Under the pieces are notes generated by a model. That model saw only the letters and a program-made list of their open reading frames with translations, did not search any database and was not told the DNA's origin. The translations under genes and the position numbers were made by a program. This document shows positions 1 through 5,696 of a stretch of DNA of 8,504 nt, one piece after another (position 1 is the first letter of the stretch; every line of letters begins with the position of its first letter). Source of the stretch: CAZHZT01 sp964537285 (lineage in GTDB: Bacteria; Bacteroidota; Bacteroidia; Chitinophagales; Saprospiraceae); assembly GCA_964537285.1 (NCBI GenBank), contig CAZHZT010000177.1, positions 1 to 8,504 of the forward strand. Reading direction: 5' to 3'.

Positions 1-2
1 CC

Positions 3-1004
3 TTTGGAACGGAAAGAAACATCTCCAACACCACAATGGATGAGGTGAGGTACCAGCACCGGGGTTACGGGCACTATTTTGAAATAGTCAATATATTAGG
101 CTGGTGCCCGCTCAGGAATTTCTGGAAGCAGGAGTTCATCGACTTTGAGAACGGAACTGATCACGGTATCAATAATCAGGACATCGACAGCAGGATAATT
201 AGATTGTGTGTGGCTGCTCAAGCAGATCTGAGACCATTATTCCATGTCTTCGGAATTCTTCCTCAAGATGCCGCTGCGGTACAGGATACCTTTAACCAAA
301 TAGGTATTCTTCCCTCCCTTGCGATTTATGACCGGCTTCAAGCATATTTCGACCTGATACCAGAGGATAATGCAGCATTTGTTGACTATGCTCAATTTGT
401 CTATCCTAACCTTTATACGGACGGCCCGAACGCAAATCCGGATTATGGGGTAGGATGGCATTACCAAAAGTCGCTAACCTATGACGCGGCCGAAGCCCAA
501 CAAAGAACCGACATTCTTCAAGGCATTATCGACCTTTATTTCCCGAACGGGGAACCTACCGGAAATGACATAATCGATGTCTGCTGCTTACTTGATACCA
601 TGAACATTAGTATGGTAGAGGACGAGTTGGTGGTAACCGGAGGGGTAGAGCCTTATGATATTTCCGTCGATACCACCGGCAGTACTCAGATCATCATGGT
701 CACCGACTTCGACAACTGCGAAGCGACCGCTGAATACCTTATTAGCAGTTTGTCTGAGATTAACAATGTTGACCTTAAGATTTTCCCAAATCCTACTTCA
801 GGTGAGGTACAGATCTATCTAGGCACGCTTCAAAATCAGGTCACTATTTCTACCATTGACTTGTACGGCAGAGTGGTTCAATCAATCACTACAGTTACTG
901 GCGGAATGATCTCCTACCAGCTACCTGAAACGGCTGGAGTTTACTTCTTAAAGGTAACCTTCTCAGATGGTCAATATGGTTGGGTAAGGGTAGTGAAGCA
1001 GTAA
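3..1004 (+). CDS. C-terminal part of a secreted type IX secretion substrate, possibly a metallopeptidase (5' end outside window)
   Basis: The reading frame is open to the left edge, so the ATG at 36 is probably internal and the gene begins upstream. The last 78 or so residues (from about nt 768) form a type A type IX sorting domain: a KIFPNPTSG start, a DLYGRVVQ core strand, a GVYFLKV strand and a final WVRVVKQ. This domain directs export across the outer membrane and is usually removed there. Before it (about nt 615-750) is an SprB-like repeat with GGVEPY and VTDFDNCEATA. The segment at about nt 60-300, with GYGHYFEIVNILGW and later AADLRPLFHVFGI-like residues (the window reads AAQADLRPLFHVFGI), resembles from memory the C-terminal helical part of M60-like or related secreted peptidases; the HExxH motif that would prove this would lie outside the window. 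The sorting domain call is firm; the peptidase call is tentative. Confidence 0.85.
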   Translation, partial: FGTERNISNTTMDEVRYQHRGYGHYFEIVNILGWCPLRNFWKQEFIDFENGTDHGINNQDIDSRIIRLCVAAQADLRPLFHVFGILPQDAAAVQDTFNQIGILPSLAIYDRLQAYFDLIPEDNAAFVDYAQFVYPNLYTDGPNANPDYGVGWHYQKSLTYDAAEAQQRTDILQGIIDLYFPNGEPTGNDIIDVCCLLDTMNISMVEDELVVTGGVEPYDISVDTTGSTQIIMVTDFDNCEATAEYLISSLSEINNVDLKIFPNPTSGEVQIYLGTLQNQVTISTIDLYGRVVQSITTVTGGMISYQLPETAGVYFLKVTFSDGQYGWVRVVKQ

Positions 1005-1026
1005 AAGCGTAGCCAATATTAAACAT

Positions 1027-1085
1027 AAGAGGCTGTTTAATAAGTAGGCACGGCGCACCTAACTTATGAAACAACCTCTTTTTCT
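1027..1085 (+). terminator. Intrinsic terminator after the type IX substrate gene
   Basis: An imperfect 19-bp stem pairs 1027-1045 (AAGAGGCTGTTTAATAAGT) with 1062-1080, with two non-Watson-Crick positions. It is followed by a T run (TTTTTCT to 1085). It begins 22 bases after the stop codon. The sequence between the arms can pair further (AGG with CCT), leaving a small GC-rich loop. Confidence 0.75.
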
Positions 1086-1193
1086 AAACCACCTTTTCCG
1101 TTTTCCTTATAAATTATACAAGCCCACAAAAACGATCGTAAAATTATTAATGCTTGAATAATCTATAAGCAACCGGATGATGCATATATTTCA

Positions 1194-1252
1194 TTTGAGA
1201 GGGCAGAGAGGGCCATTTTGCGAAGCAAAATGGCCCTCTTTGCCCTCTCAAA
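1194..1252. repeat. 28-bp near-perfect inverted repeat with GAA triloop
   Basis: The arms 1194-1221 and 1225-1252 are complementary at 27 of 28 positions, the exception being a G-T pair, around a GAA loop. Each arm itself contains a nearly exact tandem 9-mer (GAGAGGGCA then GAGAGGGCC). No T run follows on either strand, so it is not a classic terminator. It sits between convergent genes and could be a palindromic repeat element, a transcript-end stabiliser or a bidirectional transcription barrier. Confidence 0.85.
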
Positions 1253-1261
1253 AAGAGTTTT

Positions 1262-1285
1262 CGCGCCGTAGGCGCGTTTGTTTTT
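1262..1285 (+). terminator. GC-rich hairpin with T run
   Basis: CGCGCC at 1262-1267 pairs with GGCGCG at 1271-1276 around a GTA loop and is followed by TTTGTTTTT (1277-1285). The T run is on the + strand, so it would stop rightward transcription before it enters the convergent gene at 1337-1975 from its 3' side. On the - strand only a short, weaker run of Ts follows. Confidence 0.55.
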
Positions 1286-1336
1286 CACAATTTATGTCAA
1301 AGCACTATTTTCAAAGCGATAATTTCAGAATAAAGT

Positions 1337-1975
1337 CTAATCTATAGCTTCTTTAGCCATTTGTTTGACGACCTTCTTAGCAAATTTTTCACTTGTCTTT
1401 TCAAAACTGACCGGATCCGTGACCTTGATCTTGCCTATCCAATGCAAGCTATCTTCCTTAGATGATCCACGTAAATCATAGAGAAGCGATTCGAATACAA
1501 AATTTTTGTGCTTTTCTATATATCCAGGCTCATACACTCCTACACTTGTCGCACCGTAATACCTGCCAAATCTACCATATCGTGCGGGTACTGTGGTAGT
1601 GCTATATTGACCAGGGGTATATTCTACTGATTCTTTAGCGGCCACCAAGCTTGTTGCCAATATTCCGTCAAAACCATTTTTTCTTAGAGTCTCTACAAAT
1701 AGCTCAAGTGCTTCTTCATTTTTCCCATTCTTCTTTATCATCTCTTTGGTAAGGCGCATATAAGAAGGCACAGCATCAATACCCTTTTTCTTCAAACGTT
1801 TGACGATGTCATCTTCCGCCTCAATCCTTCTGGTGTCATTTTTTGCTTTGGCAACGACCAATATTTTCGAGTACGTTTTAGTCTCATTGCCGATTGTTTT
1901 AGAGCTTATGAAATTTTGAGCATAGCTGTTGCTCACTAACATGGTCATGAATACGAAAAGAAATAATCTGTTCAT
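1337..1975 (-). CDS. Exported protein of unknown function (212 aa)
   Basis: I do not recognise a characterised family. The N-terminus is a clear Sec signal peptide: MNR, a hydrophobic stretch LFLFVFMTMLV, then SNSYA followed by Q, a likely signal peptidase I site near residue 20, with no lipobox cysteine. The mature part begins with a beta strand (KILVVAKAK), then a charged helix and GIDAVPSYMRL, then GFDGILATSLV. This alternating pattern is seen in small periplasmic proteins of Bacteroidota that resemble the DUF4136 or LptE-like group, but that is an impression from memory. A Gly/Tyr-rich stretch (ARYGRFGRYYGATSVGVYEPGY) lies in the middle, and the C-terminus is lysine-rich and helical. The gene stands alone, divergent from korA and convergent with the type IX substrate. 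The start is supported by the signal peptide. Confidence 0.75.
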   Translation of the reverse strand: MNRLFLFVFMTMLVSNSYAQNFISSKTIGNETKTYSKILVVAKAKNDTRRIEAEDDIVKRLKKKGIDAVPSYMRLTKEMIKKNGKNEEALELFVETLRKNGFDGILATSLVAAKESVEYTPGQYSTTTVPARYGRFGRYYGATSVGVYEPGYIEKHKNFVFESLLYDLRGSSKEDSLHWIGKIKVTDPVSFEKTSEKFAKKVVKQMAKEAID

Positions 1976-2261
1976 TTTATTGTTTTTGTGTTAAGAAATT
2001 ATAGTTCTTTGACAAATTGTGTGGAACGGAAATTATTTTACCCATCCTCTGGGGATAGCTTCTACTGTTAATTAATAATTGAATAGCTTATGAGGGCTGT
2101 AGTTGGCCCTTTATTTGGGTTCCTTGTTGGATATAGTCTCCTTGTATTCGGAGAAATAAATTCATCCTCAAAACTCCCGGGAAGAATTGACAGCCTATTT
2201 TAAAGGCGTTATCCTTACCAGGCACAAAGTTAGTGTTTTTATGCTAATCAATATTGAAATC

Positions 2262-2325
2262 CTAGTGCTTAAGTACTAAGAGTTGTTTGTTTGCTCTTAA
2301 ATCTGCCGAAAATCTGAAGCACTAG
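2262..2325. repeat. Nested inverted repeats upstream of korA
   Basis: A perfect 9-bp outer pair (CTAGTGCTT at 2262-2270, AAGCACTAG at 2317-2325) encloses a perfect 6-bp inner pair (TAAGAG at 2277-2282, CTCTTA at 2294-2299). It lies upstream of the likely -7 element and so could be an operator or part of an older transcript leader; there is no direct evidence of function. Confidence 0.4.
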
Positions 2326-2419
2326 TCTATTCAATACCCATTTAGAAGGTCAGGATGACTTTCTGCTGTTCCAGGAAATCGGATTATTGTTTCAAAGGTG
2401 ATTTTTATTTCGCGCGAAC

Positions 2420-2451
2420 TTTCTTTTCAAAGAATTTTCCCCCTATCTTTG
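2420..2451 (+). promoter_or_regulatory. Bacteroidota-type promoter for korA
   Basis: TATCTTTG at 2444-2451 matches the TAnnTTTG -7 consensus of the Bacteroidota primary sigma factor exactly. Twenty bases upstream is TTTC at 2420-2423, one base off the TTTG -33 element. Transcription would begin near 2458, giving a leader of about 30-50 bases to the ATG codons at 2490 or 2508 and excluding the ATG at 2355 as the start from this promoter. Confidence 0.6.
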
Positions 2452-2507
2452 AACAGCACACTAAAATTCCGATTAAACAAAAGAATGCGATGTTAAATTT
2501 TGGATTC

Positions 2508-4370
2508 ATGAGTAAAGCCAACTTAGCCAGACCAAAGAAAATTAAGCAAGCCATAGTCGAAATCGTCAGTGATTCCGGTGAAGGTGCTCAAAAATGTGGG
2601 CAAAGCCTGGGAGCTATCTCTGCCAAAATGGGGAATGGAGTGTGGACCGTTGAAATCATCCCCGCTGAAATTCAACCACCTGCGCGTTCACGCGAAGGCG
2701 CTTCCGGAATCAGAGTGCGTATCGGCTCGAGAAAAGTGACGAATATGGGGAACCACGCGGATTTGGTCGTGGCCCTTAACGAGCAGGTGATCTATGGGCG
2801 CTTGAGACAAGATGCCTATAATGATCAAACTGTAATGCTCATCGATAATCGATGGGCAACTCATGAAGTAGCCACCATCCGCCAACAATATGCGAATGCA
2901 TTGCAGGAGTTCAGAGCTCAGGGAATTCAAGTACTTGAAGTTCCCATGGAACCTGAATGTCTAAAACTTGTGCCTGACACCCGTAAAGGTAAAAATATGT
3001 GGGTCTTGGGCTTACTTTGCTATATCTATGCTCGCGATATGAAAAGAGCAGAGGATCAGATCCGCTTGATTTTTCGAAAAAAATCCCAAAGCATAATTGA
3101 TACCAATATCGCTTTGTTAAAGGCTGGTTATCAATGGGCAGAAAATAACCTTGCCCTGCATTTTGAAATTCCACCAATGAATCTCAATGGCGACAGGGTG
3201 GTGATGAATGGGAATGAAGCCCTTAGTTTTGGAGTAATGGCTGCAGGTATTGAGCTTTGTTCGATGTATCCTATTACGCCAGCGACCTCAGCCAGCCATC
3301 ATTTAGCAGAACACTTTGAGAAGGTGGGAGGAATTATCCATCAGGCAGAAGATGAAATTGCAGCTATAGGATTCGCAGTAGGCGCTTCCTATGCGGGTAA
3401 AACTGCTGTTACCATTACTTCCGGACCAGGTTTGGCCTTAAAAACGGAGTTTATCGGGTTAGCTGTTATGGCTGAAATTCCGCTTGTCATCATTGATGTA
3501 CAGCGAGGTGGTCCTTCCACGGGTTTACCTACTAAAGTTGAGCAAAGTGACCTGCTCGCAGCCATTTATGGAGAAGCCGGCGATGCTCCCAAAATTGTTT
3601 TTGCTGCGGCGACCATCGAAGAGTGTTTTCAGTTTGTGATCCTTGCCCGAAAATTGGCTGAGTCCTTCCGCACTCCTGTGATACTTCTTAGTGATGCCAA
3701 CCTTGCCACAGGTGTACAACCTTTCAACCGGCCCGACATAAATACCGAGTGGTTTTCACCTCCAGTTGATCAAAGCCCCTGGCAAGAAGGCCTTAAACCC
3801 TTTGATTGGGATCCGGAGACGGGATTGAGTAAACGCCCGATTCCGGGCCAAAAGGGGGGAATGTACACGGTTACCGGCCTTGCTCACGATTCTACAGGCA
3901 AGGTAGCCTACCAGCCGGAAATCAATCAGCTTAGCGCCGAGAGCCGAAGCCGTAAAATTGCTGCTTTTCAAAAAACTCTCAAACCACCGCGCATTCATGG
4001 GGATTCGGAGGGCGACTTGTTGTTGGTAGGATGGGGATCTACCCTGGGGGCCATTGAAGAAGCCGTCGACGATGCTCGTACCCTCGGATATAAAGTAAGC
4101 AGTATCCATTTAAGATTCCTGTTTCCTATTGTTCCCGGTTTAAAAGCAATCTTCAACCGCTTTAAAAAAGTAATTACAGTAGAGATCAACTACAGCGATA
4201 AACCAGGAGATCCTATGATCACAATGGAAAATCGGCGTTACGCACAACTTGCCTGGTACCTGAGAGCTAACACAGAATTGGATATCGATTGCTTCAGTTT
4301 TGTTTATGGGCAGCCAATGAGTCCGGGTAAGGTTTTGGAAATGATTCAGAAGGAAATAAGTAAAAGTTAA
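2508..4370 (+). CDS. korA: 2-oxoacid:ferredoxin oxidoreductase, fused gamma-alpha subunit (KorA-like)
   Basis: This subunit takes part in CoA-dependent oxidative decarboxylation of a 2-oxoacid to an acyl-CoA plus CO2, with electrons passed to ferredoxin, in the cytoplasm. Counting from 2508 (620 residues), the gamma domain is about residues 12-190, with SDSGEG (21-26) in place of the usual glycine-rich turn. The alpha pyrimidine-binding domain follows, with YPITPAT (254-260), TSGPG (304-308) and QRGGPSTGLPT (332-342), all hallmarks of the family. The C-terminal domain begins near 505 with GWGSTLGA and contains SIHLRFLFP. At about 355-363 the sequence reads YGEAGDAP where, from memory, relatives often have an R/S-H/N pair. 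Substrate (2-oxoglutarate or pyruvate) cannot be assigned. ATG 2490 adds six residues and is an alternative; the open frame back to 2355 is unlikely, given the promoter at 2444. The symbol denotes family, not proven substrate. Confidence 0.9.
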   Translation: MSKANLARPKKIKQAIVEIVSDSGEGAQKCGQSLGAISAKMGNGVWTVEIIPAEIQPPARSREGASGIRVRIGSRKVTNMGNHADLVVALNEQVIYGRLRQDAYNDQTVMLIDNRWATHEVATIRQQYANALQEFRAQGIQVLEVPMEPECLKLVPDTRKGKNMWVLGLLCYIYARDMKRAEDQIRLIFRKKSQSIIDTNIALLKAGYQWAENNLALHFEIPPMNLNGDRVVMNGNEALSFGVMAAGIELCSMYPITPATSASHHLAEHFEKVGGIIHQAEDEIAAIGFAVGASYAGKTAVTITSGPGLALKTEFIGLAVMAEIPLVIIDVQRGGPSTGLPTKVEQSDLLAAIYGEAGDAPKIVFAAATIEECFQFVILARKLAESFRTPVILLSDANLATGVQPFNRPDINTEWFSPPVDQSPWQEGLKPFDWDPETGLSKRPIPGQKGGMYTVTGLAHDSTGKVAYQPEINQLSAESRSRKIAAFQKTLKPPRIHGDSEGDLLLVGWGSTLGAIEEAVDDARTLGYKVSSIHLRFLFPIVPGLKAIFNRFKKVITVEINYSDKPGDPMITMENRRYAQLAWYLRANTELDIDCFSFVYGQPMSPGKVLEMIQKEISKS

Positions 4371-4389
4371 CCTAAGTTAATTCTGAGAG

Positions 4390-4421
4390 TTTTTTTGTTT
4401 GATGGCCCTCAAACAAAAAAA
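4390..4421. repeat. AT-rich 13-bp perfect hairpin just after korA
   Basis: TTTTTTTGTTTGA (4390-4402) pairs perfectly with TCAAACAAAAAAA (4409-4421) around TGGCCC. It starts 20 bases after the korA stop. Because the T run is in the 5' arm and no T run follows, it is an atypical terminator on the + strand; on the - strand the mirror holds equally. It may protect the korA transcript end or attenuate read-through. Confidence 0.7.
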
Positions 4422-4447
4422 GGGGCAGTAATCAATACTTTTGGACC

Positions 4448-4574
4448 GGCCTTATTCAATTTAGCTTTTTGGAAGGCTGGCAGCCGTTAAAAAATGAATA
4501 CTGTTTGAGCCTCGGCGAGTTTATTCATTTTAGGCTGCCAGCCTTCCAAAAAGCGTTAAGAATTGAATACAGCC
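4448..4574. repeat. Composite 127-bp palindrome with a perfect 21-bp core
   Basis: Three nested arm pairs are seen. The core is perfect over 21 bp: 4465-4485 (CTTTTTGGAAGGCTGGCAGCC) pairs with 4533-4553. Inside it, AAAATGAATA (4491-4500) pairs with TATTCATTTT (4522-4531). Outside it, 4448-4461 pairs with 4561-4574 at 12 of 14 positions, including TATTCAATT/AATTGAATA. The loop contains a small CTCGGCGAG hairpin. The size and symmetry suggest a palindromic intergenic element or MITE-like insertion, though no target duplication was identified. Confidence 0.8.
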
Positions 4575-4611
4575 TTGATTTTTTGCTACTTTTTTATCAA
4601 GAAAAAAGTAG
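4574..4611. repeat. Two mutually exclusive hairpins before korB
   Basis: CTTGAT (4574-4579) can pair with ATCAAG (4596-4601), while CTACTTTTTT (4586-4595) can pair perfectly with AAAAAAGTAG (4602-4611) using those same ATCAAG bases as its loop. The first stem would place the second stem's 5' arm in its loop, so the two cannot both form as simple hairpins. A regulatory switch is possible but not shown. Confidence 0.5.
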
Positions 4612-4641
4612 ATAATTCACTGATTAACATAAATTTGCAAA

Positions 4642-4683
4642 GGTTTCCAAATTAATTTCGACCAAATGAAATCATCTAAAACC
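4642..4683 (-). repeat. Left copy of a 42/43-bp inverted repeat flanking korB and the ferredoxin gene
   Basis: The reverse complement of 4642-4683 matches 8408-8450 at 39 of 43 aligned positions (three substitutions and one single-base gap), sharing the exact block TAGATGATTTCATTTGGTC. It ends 29 bases before the korB start codon. Confidence 0.85.
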
Positions 4684-4712
4684 CAAAAAAACTTCTCTAA
4701 CAAATATATTTT

Positions 4713-5696
4713 ATGGTAAGTACAATTCATGAACTGTGTACCATCCCTACGCCCGACCGGCACTTTGGAATGGAAGACTACGGAAAAGGTACCCCACGCT
4801 GGTGCCCTGGTTGTGGAGGCCATTCTATCTTAACAGCCGTTCAAAGGGTGTGCAAGGATTTACAGTATCCACCCGAAAAAACAGTAGCCGTTTCGGGAAT
4901 CGGTTGCAGTAGCCGTTTCCCCCACTATATGGGAACCTATGGCTTTCACGGTTTGCACGGAAGAGCATTCCCTGTAGCCTGTGGTATCAAATTCAGGCGA
5001 CCCGACTTAAATGTCTTTGTAGTCACCGGGGATGGAGACTGCTGTTCCATAGGGGCTGGCCATTGGGTACATGCCATTCGATACAATATGAAATTGGTGG
5101 TTTTGCTTTTTGATAATGGTATTTATGGACTTACCAAAAAACAAACGTCCCCTACCAGTCCAATGGGTACGCTTTCGAATACGCACCCAAAAGGTTCTAT
5201 ATTGCCTCCGATAAACCCGGTTCTTACGACGCTTGGCCTCCCCAATGCCTCTTTTGTAGCCCAAACTACCGACTGGAACGCTGCTCACCTTTATGCTACA
5301 ATTCGGAAAGCAGCCGATCATCCCGGATTGGCCTTTGTTCGAATTGTACAGCGCTGCCCCGTTTTCATGCGAGATCTTTATGGAGACATTGCTAGCAACC
5401 CTGATGAACTTATTTTACTTTCTCACGAAAAGGGCATTCTCCTCAAAACCAATGCTGAACATTCATTTAAGCATGTTATTGAGCACAATCCTTCTGATAT
5501 TAATAAAGCCCGGGAATATGCAGAAATAAAAGATGGCATCCCAATAGGGCTTTTTTATGAAAATACTCGAAACCCAAGATACGATCTGTACGGTGCGCAC
5601 AATATGGGAATGAGCAATGCCGATAAAAAGCAAGCGCTCAATAAAATTTTGGATAAATACACTGTAAGAAACACGCTCACTCATGAATCAAAATGA
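4713..5696 (+). CDS. korB: 2-oxoacid:ferredoxin oxidoreductase beta subunit (KorB-like)
   Basis: This is the thiamine diphosphate and iron-sulfur subunit (327 residues) that partners the gamma-alpha protein. Near the N-terminus WCPGCG (30-35) gives Cys31 and Cys34; SGIGCSSR (61-68) gives Cys65; and RCPV (214-217) gives Cys215. By analogy with the family these four ligate the [4Fe-4S] cluster next to the cofactor. The thiamine diphosphate and metal motif is GDGDCCSIGAGHW (106-118), where relatives usually have small residues in place of the two cysteines, followed by FDNGIYGLTKKQTSPTSP (133-150), strongly diagnostic. The start is firm: an in-frame TAA lies at 4698-4700 and no other ATG comes between. 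The 3' end overlaps the next gene by 14 bases, implying coupled translation, whereas korA is 342 bases away. Whether the substrate is 2-oxoglutarate, pyruvate or another 2-oxoacid is not decided by the sequence. Confidence 0.92.
   Translation: MVSTIHELCTIPTPDRHFGMEDYGKGTPRWCPGCGGHSILTAVQRVCKDLQYPPEKTVAVSGIGCSSRFPHYMGTYGFHGLHGRAFPVACGIKFRRPDLNVFVVTGDGDCCSIGAGHWVHAIRYNMKLVVLLFDNGIYGLTKKQTSPTSPMGTLSNTHPKGSILPPINPVLTTLGLPNASFVAQTTDWNAAHLYATIRKAADHPGLAFVRIVQRCPVFMRDLYGDIASNPDELILLSHEKGILLKTNAEHSFKHVIEHNPSDINKAREYAEIKDGIPIGLFYENTRNPRYDLYGAHNMGMSNADKKQALNKILDKYTVRNTLTHESK

Larger units (their letters stand above)
1976..2507. other. Divergent intergenic region without a recognisable gene
   Basis: No convincing coding region is seen. 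The stretch carries leader and promoter DNA for the two divergent genes and several short hairpins: 2093-2110 (5-bp stem AGGGC/GCCCT), 2137-2154 (TCTCC/GGAGA), a nested inverted repeat at 2262-2325, and the korA promoter near 2444. An open frame extends upstream of korA to an ATG at 2355, but its translation (many Phe, Cys and Lys) does not look like the start of this family. Confidence 0.6.
4371..4712. other. korA-korB gap filled with inverted repeats
   Basis: These 342 bases separate two subunits of one enzyme that are normally adjacent. No plausible gene is present. From left to right it holds an AT-rich hairpin (4390-4421), a long composite palindrome (4448-4574), two competing hairpins (4574-4611) and one copy of a 42-bp sequence repeated inverted at 8408-8450. 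A weak promoter-like TTAATTTCG occurs near 4652-4660 but its spacing to an upstream TTTG (4634-4637) is too short for confidence. Confidence 0.75.

Noticed and set aside
1194..1285. CRISPR-like or tandem-repeat array
   Set aside because: The repeats are a single inverted pair with internal 9-mers and no spacers; no array of regularly spaced direct repeats exists in the window.
1976..2040. Promoter for the exported protein on the - strand
   Set aside because: A TAATTTC sequence resembles a -7 element but no TTTG element lies at the right distance, so it was not called.
4617..4823. 68-residue - strand frame across the korB start
   Set aside because: It overlaps the firmly identified beta subunit in antisense and has no family features.
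5293..5529. 78-residue + strand frame inside korB
   Set aside because: It is a shifted-frame shadow of the beta subunit, whose own frame is intact with conserved motifs.
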